Positions 16,336 to 25,616 of a DNA stretch of 64,000 nucleotides are shown one piece after another. Each line of letters begins with the position of its first letter. The first letter of the stretch is position 1. The stretch comes from an uncultured Prevotellaceae bacterium (GTDB lineage Bacteria; Bacteroidota; Bacteroidia; Bacteroidales; Bacteroidaceae): assembly GCA_900315075.1 (NCBI GenBank), contig OMXV01000001.1, positions 1-64,000 on the forward strand, read 5' to 3'. The notes beneath the pieces are model-generated. The model was not told the DNA's origin and ran no database searches. It saw nothing but the letters and a program-made list of their open reading frames with translations. A program made the translations under genes and the position numbers.

Positions 16336-16437
16336 ATGGGAAAAACGATCACAAAGAAATTATCAGTACAAGCCACAGTGGATGCTGGACGGCTCATCAA
16401 AGGACAGACATTGAATCATAGACTAACAAATTTATGA
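16336..16437 (+). CDS. Possible 33-residue leader ORF, translationally coupled
   Basis: A short frame of 33 codons (starting MGKTITKKLSVQATVDAG) whose TGA stop overlaps the ATG of the next gene as ATGA. The overlap suggests translational coupling if it is expressed. No family is recognised and there is no independent evidence that it is translated. Confidence 0.3.
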   Translation: MGKTITKKLSVQATVDAGRLIKGQTLNHRLTNL

Positions 16438-18125
16438 CAAACGAAGAAAAAAATATTCTAAAACCCTTGATCGAGGGTGTCTTTAAAAAATGTGGCAGAG
16501 ATTATACCGACAAAATGGTTGATGATGCTCTAAAGAAGATAGACCAAATGAGTAAAAAGTCTCCAGAGTTGCCTTACACCTACAAGCATCCCGACTATGG
16601 GAAGATGGTTAAGTCTATGCCAGAAACCTTAAAGCCTCTGCTGAACACAGGTGATAAACACGATGACCTACCCGAGCTTGAAAACCTTATGGACAATTGC
16701 TCCAGCCTTGACCGCAGCACGTTGGCCGAAGGTGTCAACAGTCTTATCTATTATTGGTTGGACAAGTATCACAATGCCGGCGACAATAATGACGATATCT
16801 GGTTATATCCAATCTATGTGGCCATCATGATTGCCGAACGCTTTGAACTACGCGAATGTCTGCCTGCCCTATTAGAGACAGAACGGCAAGACCGCAAATT
16901 CACCGAGACATTCTTTGATAACTGCTTCTTGGTTGGCATGGTGCCTGCCTGCATCTACCACATAGTCACCGAGGATGACCTACCCATGCTCACCAACTTC
17001 GTGCACGAGAGAGGTATCTACACGTTTAGCAAGGCAGAGGTTATAGCTGCCGTCTGCACTCTGCCGCGACGTTTGCCGCAGACGTTGACCGCCGTTCAGA
17101 AGTGGCTTTGCGGACTGCTTGACATCTTCGCCGACCACATTGACCCTGAGGTTGGCGATATCATGCTGCTCGAAGCCATTGTACACTGCTGCATACACAC
17201 TCGCTGTGAGGCTGCCAAGCCAATAATTGTCCGCATGTACAGCATGTACAAGTTGCCCAACATCCTCGTTCCAGGTGGGATTAACGAGGTGCGCAAAACA
17301 ATCAAACGAGCCAGTATCGGCGTTCTGAAAGAAGAGTTGGAGAGTGCTGAGACCATTTTTCAGAACGCAGAAGATTCTTATGACTACGATGAAGAGGAAT
17401 ACTATGATGACGAGGATGAAGAGGACTATGAAGAAATAAACGACGAGGATGAAGGTTTCGATGAAGACGATCTGGCACCCCGCCAGAAATACTGTGGCCA
17501 TGCCTACGGAGGGAAAGCTATCTATCTGCCTGTCAAAGTATTGAAGAAGTACACACTACGAATAGAGCTGAAACATTCTGCCCCTCTTGTGTGGCGCGAA
17601 CTGGAAGTGCCGTCCAGCCTCAGCCTCACCTCATTGGCACAGGCCATCTTGCTATCTATGGGGTGGGACGAAGACCATCTTCACCATTTCCTGTCTGATG
17701 GGAAAAACCACCACAGCTATGCCACCAGCCATAACGAGCTCTGTTCGACGCTTTATCCTGGTGTCAAGGACGGCAGCCGGTATGGTGTCAGCCATTTGCT
17801 GCAGAAATTAGGCGACAGCATCACGTTTGAATATGACTACGGAGACAGTTGGTATCATGCAGTGAAACTACAAGCCGTGTCAGAATATGACAGTAACGAG
17901 CCCAAGTCCGTCATTCTTACCAGCGGTGCCAACGCATGTCCACCTGATGACAGCGGTGGCATCCACCACTACCTCCATCTGGTGAAGCTAATGGCAGAAA
18001 AGCCTCATTCTGCAGTACTTCACGATTTTTACGACTGGGTTGGCTGCAAGTGGGACCCAAAATACTTCCCACTGGAACAAGCCGCCAAAGCTGTGGCAAA
18101 AATGAACGAGACTGTTCATAAATAA
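16434..18125 (+). CDS. Plasmid pRiA4b ORF-3-like domain protein
   Basis: A 563-residue cytosolic protein. The C-terminal 190 residues match the pRiA4b ORF-3-like fold: YTLRIELKHSAPLVWRELEV, DHLHHFL, FEYDYGDSWYHAVKL and a C-terminal YDWVGCKWDPKYF. The N-terminal half (about 1-320) is helical with HEAT-like character, resembling DUF1186-type proteins (LLETERQDRKFTETFFDN); this is less certain. A very acidic linker (about 318-350, DEEEYYDDEDEEDYEE) joins the two. Function unknown; related domains occur on plasmids and in defence neighbourhoods. No partner gene downstream. Confidence 0.75.
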   Translation: MTNEEKNILKPLIEGVFKKCGRDYTDKMVDDALKKIDQMSKKSPELPYTYKHPDYGKMVKSMPETLKPLLNTGDKHDDLPELENLMDNCSSLDRSTLAEGVNSLIYYWLDKYHNAGDNNDDIWLYPIYVAIMIAERFELRECLPALLETERQDRKFTETFFDNCFLVGMVPACIYHIVTEDDLPMLTNFVHERGIYTFSKAEVIAAVCTLPRRLPQTLTAVQKWLCGLLDIFADHIDPEVGDIMLLEAIVHCCIHTRCEAAKPIIVRMYSMYKLPNILVPGGINEVRKTIKRASIGVLKEELESAETIFQNAEDSYDYDEEEYYDDEDEEDYEEINDEDEGFDEDDLAPRQKYCGHAYGGKAIYLPVKVLKKYTLRIELKHSAPLVWRELEVPSSLSLTSLAQAILLSMGWDEDHLHHFLSDGKNHHSYATSHNELCSTLYPGVKDGSRYGVSHLLQKLGDSITFEYDYGDSWYHAVKLQAVSEYDSNEPKSVILTSGANACPPDDSGGIHHYLHLVKLMAEKPHSAVLHDFYDWVGCKWDPKYFPLEQAAKAVAKMNETVHK

Positions 18126-18147
18126 TATGTCAATCATGGATTAGAGA

Positions 18148-18276
18148 ATGAGGGTGTGTCATAATGAAGATTTTCACAACCAACATTTACAATTTGCAGT
18201 CATTATGGCGGCCGTTCTCCTTCCTTATAATCTGTAAATTGGAATTTCAGGTTTTATCATTATGACACACCCTCAT
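18148..18276. repeat. Miniature inverted-repeat element (129 bp)
   Basis: Perfect 20-bp inverted termini, ATGAGGGTGTGTCATAATGA at 18148-18167 and its complement at 18257-18276. Partial inner pairing (ACAATTTGCAG with CTGTAAATTGG) lies inside. It sits between two convergent genes. No clear target duplication was seen, so it could be a MITE or a large structured transcript end. Confidence 0.6.
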
Positions 18277-18320
18277 GTATCACCTATTATAAGGTTTAAA
18301 GCTTAGGGCTATATTCCACA

Positions 18321-21320
18321 TTAATATTTAAGTGGGATGACACCGAGGTCGGTATCGATAATCATAATGAGGTCGACGACGTCTATCACAGTGTCTCCAT
18401 TCATGTCTGCACGGTCTATATGGAAATTGTCTGTTACGACATCGAGAATGTAGTTGACAATTGAGACGATATCGATGACATCCACCTCACCGCTGTGGTT
18501 GACATCGCCCATGGGGTATGCTACGGTGTTACTCTCTACACGGCGGTAGATGCTCACGTCAAGCTGGTTGGAAGTAGGAAGATAGCATGAGAAGATAGGT
18601 GTTCCATTGTTGTAGTTGTAACGTAGGGTATTGTGTGTATTAGAGCCTTGGAATTCGATGGCAGCGATACCATCCGTGATGGTGATGCTGGCATTGGCAT
18701 TGCCTTTCTGGTCCACCTCTGCCTCAGTCCTGAGGTAGTTTTTCGAGCTTGAAGCAGCATAGAGATACCCATCACCGACGTTCAGGTTCCACAGTCCATC
18801 ATTTTCCTCAAGGGTGATGACCAGTGTTTCGTCATTGGCCTCGATGGTACCATCGTTGCACATGGTGACAAGAGTAGCCAGTCGGTTGTTGGGCTGCTGT
18901 GTGGTGCTGATGGCATAATAATTGCCCTCTTCATCCTCTCCGACGATGATGACAAAGTCGTCGCTGCTGAGTGTAGTAGCATCCTCCACGAGTTGATACC
19001 TATCGCCCTCTCCCGGCTCCGGCAGCTGCCCCCTCACTTTCAGTGTATATGAAGCCGATGCGCTCTCGTATTCCTCTGTAGCCGTGGTAGTGGCCGTGAT
19101 AGTGGTGGTGCCGGGGCCGACGAGTGTCACCACTCCGGTTGTTTCGTCAACGGTAGCCACGTCTGCATTGCTACTGCTGTATGTCACTTCCAGGCTCTCG
19201 GGTTCGACGGTGAGTAGTGGCAGGTCGAAGTTCTCTCCCATTGTCGCTGTGACCGCAGCCTCACTAAACGAGATGACAGGAGTCTGCAACTCTGTATTTC
19301 CCCCTTCATACTCCACATAGATATTAGCATAGATCATCGAAGCATTTGGGTTGCTGGTATAGGTAGTGAAACGCGGGCTGTTGGCATTGTAAAGAATCGT
19401 GCCCTTGTCATTGTATGTCAGGATGACTCCACTATCGTTGGCAGAGAGAGTCCATGCCTCTGAATCGTCGGCAAAATCCACAGATTTAGCAGCCTTGGCA
19501 TATAGATACTTTCCGTTGCTACTTTTGAGTTTGTATGAGCCATCACTCCCTTCGAGTGTGAATACGAGCACATTTTCAGCAGTAATGACATCCCCCTCTA
19601 CATTGACATCCACCTTTGTGAGATAGGTTTTATCCAACTCACCACCAGCAGCAGACTTGCTTCCACATGCGATGATAACTTTTGCACCATCTGCCAGTTC
19701 ATTTAAATCAGTGACCTTCTTGAAAGTTCCACCTTCAGTTTCCAGAAGGTCATGGCTTTCGCCATTATTTGCCAAGAAATTGAATGCTATGGTGCCGTTG
19801 CTGTTCTGGGTAATATTCTCAACGGAGGAATCCATGTAATATGAACCATCAGTGTTTTTGTTGTAGAACTTAGCGGCAGGTGTTGTATTTTTATTAAAAG
19901 CATTGATGGTGCGATATGGGTATGTGTCGTTGGTCATTCCCTCGAACGTGTAGTACTTCGTACCCTGATAGACGTAGTATTGATATTCATTATCAGCTGC
20001 AATCCACGTCATTCTCTGGTGGTTAGGATCGTCATTGGGCTTATTTTCATTCCAAATCGACTGATCGTAATCAACATGAATAATCAACAGTCCTTTTCCG
20101 GGCAGGCTGCTGTCCCATCCCACTTTCTGTCGGTTTTCTAAGAGGAAATACTCATTTTGGTTGCCCTTGTTGTAGATGATGTAGAAATCCCCATCCTGGT
20201 TGATGGGCTGCAAGGCAGACACCTGTGTGTCGGCGGAGAGTGTGATGGGTGTTTTCCATCCGGCCACCCATCTCTCGTAGCTGGTATATCCTGCCGGCTG
20301 GTAGCCATTTCCATTGTACGAGCCGCTGTCCATGAGGTCCCAGTTGCCCATACCCTGACCTCCACTATAGTCGGTGTCGTAGAAATCCGGGTATCCGAGA
20401 CAGTGGCTGAACTCGTGACACATCGTTCCGATGCCGGCGATAGAACCTGACGCTCCATCAAGCTCCGGTCCGCAGGCATAGGTATCAATGATTACGCCAT
20501 CCATAGTTTGCGCCCCGGTTCCGTCACCATAATATTGTGCTGATGAGAGGTTCCACTCATGTGGCCAGATGGTAGTGGAGGAGCCTCCGTCGGCTTCACC
20601 TTTTCCTGCATATACCACATACACCTGATCGACATATCCGTCGCCATCCCAGTCGTAGTCGGCGAAGTTGACATCGGGATTTGCCATTTGGCAAGCCTCA
20701 ATGACCATCGTTGCCGGATATTTATCATCACCATTATAATTGTTGCTTCCATAATATGAACGATTACGGCTGATGGGATATGGTCCGACGACATCGAAGT
20801 CGAGTTCGAAGACACCGTCACTCTGATCGTAGAAATAGTCACGCATCGACCCTTTGAAATTGCCATAGGAGAAGTTCTCCTCATTGGCGATACGATTCCA
20901 CAGGGCCTGGTTGTTATTATCATCCATTTCCACGTCTGCGTAATTGACGAGTATGATGATTCCCTTTTTCTGTCCCGTGAAGGCTGCGTTGCCGCGCGCC
21001 TTTCGGGCAGCCATACGGTTGGTGCGCTTCTGGTTGGCAGCCATGCGTTTCTGGCTGGCCTGGGCTTGAAGGGTGCTGAGATTGGTGGGTGCGTAGAGGC
21101 CATTGGTAGTTGTCTCGACGTATGCCTTGCCGTCTTCTGCCAGCCAATAATGTCCGAACTCATCGCCTACGAGTCTTGCCTCCACCTGTGTTCCATTGGC
21201 GAGTGTGATAATGCGCTTGAGACTGGGTTTTGCCGGCACTGCACAAACAGAAAGTGTTGTGAACAATGCGCATAGCAACATAGCGCATTTCATGAAATGC
21301 TGTCTAAAGAGTCTTGTCAT
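18321..21320 (-). CDS. Secreted M6-family metalloprotease with BIG-2-like and dockerin-like domains
   Basis: A 999-residue extracellular protease. The signal peptide (about 1-27) ends VCAVPA. An N-terminal segment (GTQVEARLVGDEFGHYWL) is typical of M6 peptidases. The catalytic zinc motif is TMCHEFSHCLGY (His302, Glu303, His306). Ca-binding-like DYDWDGDGYVDQVYVVYAGKG precedes it. After residue 530 come beta-rich repeats and a BIG-2-like domain (VTYSSSNADVATVDE...GTTTITATT). The end is two dockerin-type Ca-loops (GDVNHSGEVDVIDIVSIVNY and ADMNGDTVIDVVDLIMI), as in many Prevotella secreted proteins, probably a sorting or assembly module instead of a true cellulosome anchor. The start was chosen just before the signal peptide. 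Confidence 0.88.
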   Translation of the reverse strand: MTRLFRQHFMKCAMLLCALFTTLSVCAVPAKPSLKRIITLANGTQVEARLVGDEFGHYWLAEDGKAYVETTTNGLYAPTNLSTLQAQASQKRMAANQKRTNRMAARKARGNAAFTGQKKGIIILVNYADVEMDDNNNQALWNRIANEENFSYGNFKGSMRDYFYDQSDGVFELDFDVVGPYPISRNRSYYGSNNYNGDDKYPATMVIEACQMANPDVNFADYDWDGDGYVDQVYVVYAGKGEADGGSSTTIWPHEWNLSSAQYYGDGTGAQTMDGVIIDTYACGPELDGASGSIAGIGTMCHEFSHCLGYPDFYDTDYSGGQGMGNWDLMDSGSYNGNGYQPAGYTSYERWVAGWKTPITLSADTQVSALQPINQDGDFYIIYNKGNQNEYFLLENRQKVGWDSSLPGKGLLIIHVDYDQSIWNENKPNDDPNHQRMTWIAADNEYQYYVYQGTKYYTFEGMTNDTYPYRTINAFNKNTTPAAKFYNKNTDGSYYMDSSVENITQNSNGTIAFNFLANNGESHDLLETEGGTFKKVTDLNELADGAKVIIACGSKSAAGGELDKTYLTKVDVNVEGDVITAENVLVFTLEGSDGSYKLKSSNGKYLYAKAAKSVDFADDSEAWTLSANDSGVILTYNDKGTILYNANSPRFTTYTSNPNASMIYANIYVEYEGGNTELQTPVISFSEAAVTATMGENFDLPLLTVEPESLEVTYSSSNADVATVDETTGVVTLVGPGTTTITATTTATEEYESASASYTLKVRGQLPEPGEGDRYQLVEDATTLSSDDFVIIVGEDEEGNYYAISTTQQPNNRLATLVTMCNDGTIEANDETLVITLEENDGLWNLNVGDGYLYAASSSKNYLRTEAEVDQKGNANASITITDGIAAIEFQGSNTHNTLRYNYNNGTPIFSCYLPTSNQLDVSIYRRVESNTVAYPMGDVNHSGEVDVIDIVSIVNYILDVVTDNFHIDRADMNGDTVIDVVDLIMIIDTDLGVIPLKY

Positions 21321-21384
21321 ATTTGTAATTTGGTTATTGTGTTGAAAGAGAAAAGGTAAAAAAGTGTATTTCTCTAATTCGTGT

Positions 21385-21393
21385 GCAAAAATA
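21385..21393 (-). promoter_or_regulatory. -7 box of the M6 protease gene
   Basis: TATTTTTGC on the minus strand, 65 bases upstream of the chosen start. It fits TAnnTTTGC exactly. Confidence 0.5.
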
Positions 21394-21435
21394 CGAAAAA
21401 TATTCATTCCTTTGTGGCAAAAAAAGCGAAAATAT

Positions 21436-21467
21436 TTTGTGGAGCGGGAAAAATGTTGTAATTTTGC
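21436..21467 (+). promoter_or_regulatory. Promoter of the L31 gene
   Basis: TTTG at 21436-21439, a 19-base spacer, TAATTTTGC at 21459-21467. It matches both consensus boxes. Confidence 0.8.
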
Positions 21468-21518
21468 AGCCCAAACTGCAAATAGTGCACAAAACTTATA
21501 TTATTAACAATAAACAAA

Positions 21519-21770
21519 ATGAAAAAAGGCATCCATCCAGAAAACTATCGTCCCGTCGTATTCAAGGATATGTCCAACGGCGATATGTTCCTTACAAAGT
21601 CCACATGCAAGACAAATGAGACAGTGGAATTTGAAGGTGAGACTTACCCAATGGTGAAGATCGAGATTTCGAATACTTCGCACCCGTTCTACACAGGCAA
21701 GAACAAGCTTGTCGATACCGCCGGCCGCGTTGATCGCTTCATGAGCCGCTACGGCAAGATTAAGAAGTAA
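21519..21770 (+). CDS. rpmE2: 50S ribosomal protein L31 type B
   Basis: An 83-residue ribosomal protein of the zinc-free type B (L31p, YkgM-like) class. The signature [20 protein letters not shown] and the C-terminal [20 protein letters not shown] are diagnostic. Cysteines of a zinc ribbon are absent except one in STCKTN, consistent with the C-minus paralogue used under zinc limitation in other bacteria. In Bacteroidetes it is often the only L31. It is monocistronic with a strong promoter and terminator. Confidence 0.95.
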   Translation: MKKGIHPENYRPVVFKDMSNGDMFLTKSTCKTNETVEFEGETYPMVKIEISNTSHPFYTGKNKLVDTAGRVDRFMSRYGKIKK

Positions 21771-21857
21771 GAGGATTCTCTGCAAACTTCAGTCTGCGGT
21801 TACCGCGTCGCCATTGGCTCCAAAAGGTGTTTTGGATGGAGTTTGAACATATTCAGT

Positions 21858-21901
21858 CACTCCCCAGCGTAGTTGCATATGCGCTGGGGAGTGGCTTTTT
21901 T
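21858..21901 (+). terminator. Terminator of the L31 gene
   Basis: A 12-bp perfect stem (CACTCCCCAGCG / CGCTGGGGAGTG) is followed by GCTTTTTTT. Confidence 0.92.
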
Positions 21902-21953
21902 TGTTATTCTACGGAGGTGAGGAGTATATGGAGGCGTACGCACTTCGTACATT

Positions 21954-22766
21954 TCAAGGACAACAGACTTCCAAAGCTTCTTTTGTGAGGAAAGGCTTTG
22001 CTTCGTCAAATGGAATGACAATCTCTGGTTCTCCTGGCCAGAAGCATATTTCCAATGGTTCATATAAGATATGTACGCCGTCGGAGGAGAAGAAAGGGGT
22101 TCCGATGTGAAGGAAGTCGCGAATGCCGTAGTTGGCTTCGAGGAATTGATTTATTTCTGCACGGAAGTTGTCGGGATTGTCTGGATTCTCTGAAACGATG
22201 AGATATTTCCACAGCAGCGGTTGCATTTCCTCTTCTGCATTTTCCTTAAAAATATATTCTATTCTCGCTCCATCAGCCTTGCGCAGGGTGACAGATCCCG
22301 AACCACGCTGGTCGTGTGCTCCCCCAATGTACTCACCGTGATAATATGCATAACTTACATATTTGTCGGTATCGGCCACTTTATGTATAAACAGGTTGGA
22401 GAACCATGTCACTTGGTAGGTCGAATCTTCCATAAAGACCGCATAGTCATGCTGGTCTTCCGCACTCAACCGACACAAGATAGTGGTGTATTCCTCGAGG
22501 TATTTATCAAATGTGGTGCTGTCGCATGTATTTGAGGGCTGCTTCAAATTCACACCAGGATAGGTGGTATTGCATACCTCCAGTATATAGTCGATAATGG
22601 CTCTGCGCAACGGACAGTCCTCCACCAACGGAAAATCCACCGACACGTTGGAGGAGCCATATTGCAGCTCCTTCTCATACGTAATATTAATGGCGGAAAC
22701 GAGGTCATTAGCCATGGAATTAATGGAAGCAACAACCAGCAACAGGGTAACATAAAAATGTTTCAT
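21954..22766 (-). CDS. Exported DUF3298/RsiV-like protein
   Basis: A 270-residue exported protein with a signal peptide (MKHFYVTLLLVVASINSMA). The pattern of a DUF4163-like N-terminal half (YEKELQYGSSNVSVDFPLV) followed by a DUF3298-like half (YYHGEYIGGAHDQRGSGSVTL and GIRDFLHIGTPFFSSDGVHILYEPLEI) matches periplasmic proteins related to the anti-sigma factor RsiV. The GGAH motif and YEPLEI...VIPFDE are the most conserved elements. No sigma factor gene is adjacent, so a stand-alone envelope role is more likely. A consensus promoter lies 54 bases upstream. Confidence 0.75.
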   Translation of the reverse strand: MKHFYVTLLLVVASINSMANDLVSAINITYEKELQYGSSNVSVDFPLVEDCPLRRAIIDYILEVCNTTYPGVNLKQPSNTCDSTTFDKYLEEYTTILCRLSAEDQHDYAVFMEDSTYQVTWFSNLFIHKVADTDKYVSYAYYHGEYIGGAHDQRGSGSVTLRKADGARIEYIFKENAEEEMQPLLWKYLIVSENPDNPDNFRAEINQFLEANYGIRDFLHIGTPFFSSDGVHILYEPLEICFWPGEPEIVIPFDEAKPFLTKEALEVCCP

Positions 22767-22820
22767 ATCTTCAACCGTTAGAAAGGATTATTATATCAAC
22801 AATGTCTTCGTCTCTACAGC

Positions 22821-22853
22821 GCAAAGATATGAAATAGTATTCACACATGCAAA
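22821..22853 (-). promoter_or_regulatory. Promoter of the DUF3298-like gene
   Basis: On the minus strand, TTTG (22853-22850), a 20-base spacer, TATCTTTGC (22829-22821). Confidence 0.75.
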
Positions 22854-22920
22854 TAAATCATAAAATACTATCATCCAATTTTGACAACCTACTTATCTGT
22901 AAATCACTGAAGTCCCCCCC

Positions 22921-23140
22921 TTTTTTATCACGAATTAGAGAATTAAAGAATTTTCCATCATAATGGAATTTATGGGAATTTGAGAGGAAATGACAAGTCA
23001 TTTCCTAACTCCATCGTGTAAGTTTCACGTCGCTTGCAACGATAATTCTTCTAAATTCTTTTCATCAGTTTACGAATTCTCAAATTCTTAAATTACCTCC
23101 CGTTGGTCAGTGGGTCTGCGACAAATCCCGTGATAAAAAA
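22921..23140. repeat. 220-bp element with TTTTTTATCACG inverted termini, related to the GxxExxY island
   Basis: Perfect 12-bp inverted termini, TTTTTTATCACG (22921-22932) and CGTGATAAAAAA (23129-23140). Inside, 23075-23094 read in reverse is exactly AATTTAAGAATTTGAGAATT, the core of the repeat at 42.2-42.7 kb. A second decayed copy (ACGAATTAGAGAATTAAAGAATT) follows the left terminus, and GAAATGACAAGTCATTTC is an internal palindrome. There is no gene inside, so it resembles a miniature, gene-less version of the island at 42.2-43.4 kb. Confidence 0.7.
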
Positions 23141-23171
23141 ACTTTTAAGTAATTTATGACTGTGGGAAACT

Positions 23172-25172
23172 TCAGTAAATCACTTTTCTGGTTCTACCGT
23201 CGTTATATCTAACAATATTAAGTCCTTGTTGTAGCTTTTTGATTTTGAATCCCTTACCATCATAAATGGATAAGACTATTCCGCCACTTTCCCCTAACAT
23301 TTTATTAATTACCAAAAGATTATCTGTGGTATTTACAAAGAAAGAAGGAAATGTTGATGTTTCAGCCATAAGATAAGCAGAGAAAGGGTGTATTGTAATA
23401 TCATCTCCATCACAAGTCCAAAATTTCCCTTTAGAAAAATGATAGTCATTGTCTTCGGAGGCAATGGTCTGATAATCTTTCATGACTCCTTTAAGTATAA
23501 AGTTCTCTACAACCAATTCTTTTTCAGATTCTATGGTAGTAGGTTCACTAAAGGTTATTCTAAGGTTACCTAAATGCTTTTTATGAAAAAGGCACGGAAT
23601 CCCAGCCTGGATGAAATCCACTGGTGCAAAAATAACGACATCTTCGTTTACAGAAAAGAAATTGTAATACTGAACCGAGTCATTTGATATTAGTATAAAA
23701 GGCAAACATACCATGCCCCATTCTTCTTTAGCCATCTCTCTTTCATAACTCACATTCTCTGCTGTAAAAGTAGTGGCAACATTTAACGGTAGTTTATCAA
23801 CAAGAACAAGACTTTTACAGGTTCCATTTTTGATGATATTATTTCCTTTGACAGGGAAATTAACCGGTAGTTCATAAAGTGTATTTAATTGCATCCCATC
23901 ACATAAGACATCGTACGTTATTTCTTTACTGACATTTACATTGCTTAGATTAACATACGTAGGACAACTTTCTTTGACTAAAGCAACATAATCTTCAGGA
24001 AATAACATAGATGTTCCATTAAAGGATGCGACATCATCATCTATCTGACAAACAATATCACACTCCGGCATCATATCTTTGTAAAAATCATACACATCTT
24101 GTGCAAATCCAGGATTATTAGTAGTGATAAAATCGACCCCCATATTATTGAATTGCAAAATAGTTTCATTATCATCAACAGTCCAAGCATTGATATATAG
24201 ACCGTTATTTTCAGCTTCAGACAGCCATGTGGGATGGCTGAAAAATGCGCGATAATCATAATCTATCCCTGTAAGATTATATCTCTTTACCTTATAGGGA
24301 TCAATATGCGTTAATAATGAGACTGTTGCATTTGAATCCAACTCTACGATTTGTATACATGCTTCAAGGCAGAAAGAAATGTATTCCACACGACTTGTCA
24401 AATCTGCTTCCCTGACAGCATTTACCACTGAGTTAACAAGTCTAATGGTATCGGTATTTTCATTGACTTTCAACTCTATCACGAGTTTGGTCGGAGAATC
24501 AGGATACTCGTTTTTCATGATATTGAAAAAATCGGTGAGCAAGGGAATTTTTTCTCCATTGCTGAGTGTTTTGTCTTTTACCATATCGTATGTACTTGTA
24601 TTAATCGTTACACCTTTTATGGTAAAATCATGATTCACTACAAGATATCCATCTATTGTTTGATGAACATCAGTCTCACAGCCATAAAAACCAGCCTCAA
24701 ATGCATTGCGAATTGAAGCCCTGGAATTTTGGCTTGTCCCATCACCTTTGGTATGCCATCCACGGTGAGCTATAACACGTGAGGGTTTGGGCATTTTGCT
24801 TTCTTTGAGGAGATTTACCATGCCTAACTCCTGAGTTTTGTCTTCTCTTTGAATATATACCTGATAAGCACCATCTTCAAAATCGTTTGGCAATTTTATT
24901 TTTCCACCTTTTTCCGTCAGCATCACAGTATCTGAATATTCCGCATGGGAGTCAGAGCAGGAATAGAGGTGAATGATGTCTCCTCTATGAATGTCATGAC
25001 TATGGATAGGGAAAAAGCTTCCTGAGATAAAAGAAAAACCATCAGGAAGATTGTAGTCCTGAAGAATGGCGTTAGATGAGACATCTATTGCATCATTTAC
25101 GTGAAAAAGTTCAACATCTATATGGGCAAATGTAGATAATGACAAAAAAGATATAAAACAGATAAATGTCAT
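23172..25172 (-). CDS. Secreted protein with glycerophosphodiester phosphodiesterase domain
   Basis: A 666-residue exported protein. The signal peptide is MTFICFISFLSLSTFA. After a short beta domain (about 17-135) comes a GDPD fold (about 137-380): VIAHRGWHTKGDG, YGCETDVHQTIDGYLVVNHD (metal-binding Glu/Asp, catalytic His), LVIELKVNE and YINAWTVDD. It would cleave glycerophosphodiesters to glycerol-3-phosphate and alcohols. The remaining 280 residues form a beta-rich module that shares SYxR...W...CLPF-type motifs with the C10 protease of this window, ending in a Prevotella-like tail (LSIYDGKGF...RKVIY). An alternative ATG at 25292 would add 40 residues lacking signal-peptide character, so I prefer 25172. 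The upstream region encodes a candidate structured RNA. Confidence 0.82.
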   Translation of the reverse strand: MTFICFISFLSLSTFAHIDVELFHVNDAIDVSSNAILQDYNLPDGFSFISGSFFPIHSHDIHRGDIIHLYSCSDSHAEYSDTVMLTEKGGKIKLPNDFEDGAYQVYIQREDKTQELGMVNLLKESKMPKPSRVIAHRGWHTKGDGTSQNSRASIRNAFEAGFYGCETDVHQTIDGYLVVNHDFTIKGVTINTSTYDMVKDKTLSNGEKIPLLTDFFNIMKNEYPDSPTKLVIELKVNENTDTIRLVNSVVNAVREADLTSRVEYISFCLEACIQIVELDSNATVSLLTHIDPYKVKRYNLTGIDYDYRAFFSHPTWLSEAENNGLYINAWTVDDNETILQFNNMGVDFITTNNPGFAQDVYDFYKDMMPECDIVCQIDDDVASFNGTSMLFPEDYVALVKESCPTYVNLSNVNVSKEITYDVLCDGMQLNTLYELPVNFPVKGNNIIKNGTCKSLVLVDKLPLNVATTFTAENVSYEREMAKEEWGMVCLPFILISNDSVQYYNFFSVNEDVVIFAPVDFIQAGIPCLFHKKHLGNLRITFSEPTTIESEKELVVENFILKGVMKDYQTIASEDNDYHFSKGKFWTCDGDDITIHPFSAYLMAETSTFPSFFVNTTDNLLVINKMLGESGGIVLSIYDGKGFKIKKLQQGLNIVRYNDGRTRKVIY

Positions 25173-25311
25173 TCTTTTGATAGACTGATACCAATATCTG
25201 CTATTTGAAGACCAATAAAAGACAACACAATCTCTATTGACATTTGAAAAAATGCCAGTCTGTGCGTCTATGCAAATTTTTCTTGTTTTCATAGATGCGT
25301 TATAGTCTAAG

Positions 25312-25447
25312 GCATAGCACCTATCGGAATCAAGATTGGGCTAATTGTGCAAGACCTCCACATACGAAAAGAGCGTGTAACACTCTTATCGGATGTAGAG
25401 GCCGTGACAAAGCCCAACCAAATGACAAGTATGCCCACGCTCTATGC
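25312..25447 (-). ncRNA. Candidate structured RNA (nested long hairpin) or structured leader
   Basis: Four nested helices pair across this region: 25312-25317 with 25442-25447, 25334-25342 with 25411-25419, 25353-25363 with 25393-25403, and 25369-25376 with 25380-25387. The five non-Watson-Crick positions in the inner three helices are A-C or C-A mismatches if read on the plus strand but G-U pairs on the minus strand. That argues for an RNA transcribed leftward. A consensus promoter lies at 25584-25616 (-). It could be a free small RNA (6S-like length and shape) or the 5' leader of the GDPD gene. The family was not recognised. Confidence 0.55.
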
Positions 25448-25583
25448 GCAGACATTATCACTTATTCTTCATTCGGTTTGTTTTAGAAATTTGTCACGTT
25501 TCTACATCCTCCGAATAACTGCTAATGCTGTTATTTTTTCCACTAAATGGTTGTTCCCTTCACTAAGAGTATCCAACTCGAAG

Positions 25584-25616
25584 GCAAAATTATATAAAAA
25601 CTTGTATATCTCCAAA
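25584..25616 (-). promoter_or_regulatory. Promoter driving the structured RNA / GDPD transcript
   Basis: On the minus strand, TTTG (25616-25613), a 20-base spacer, TAATTTTGC (25592-25584). It matches both boxes and faces no other gene. Confidence 0.65.
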
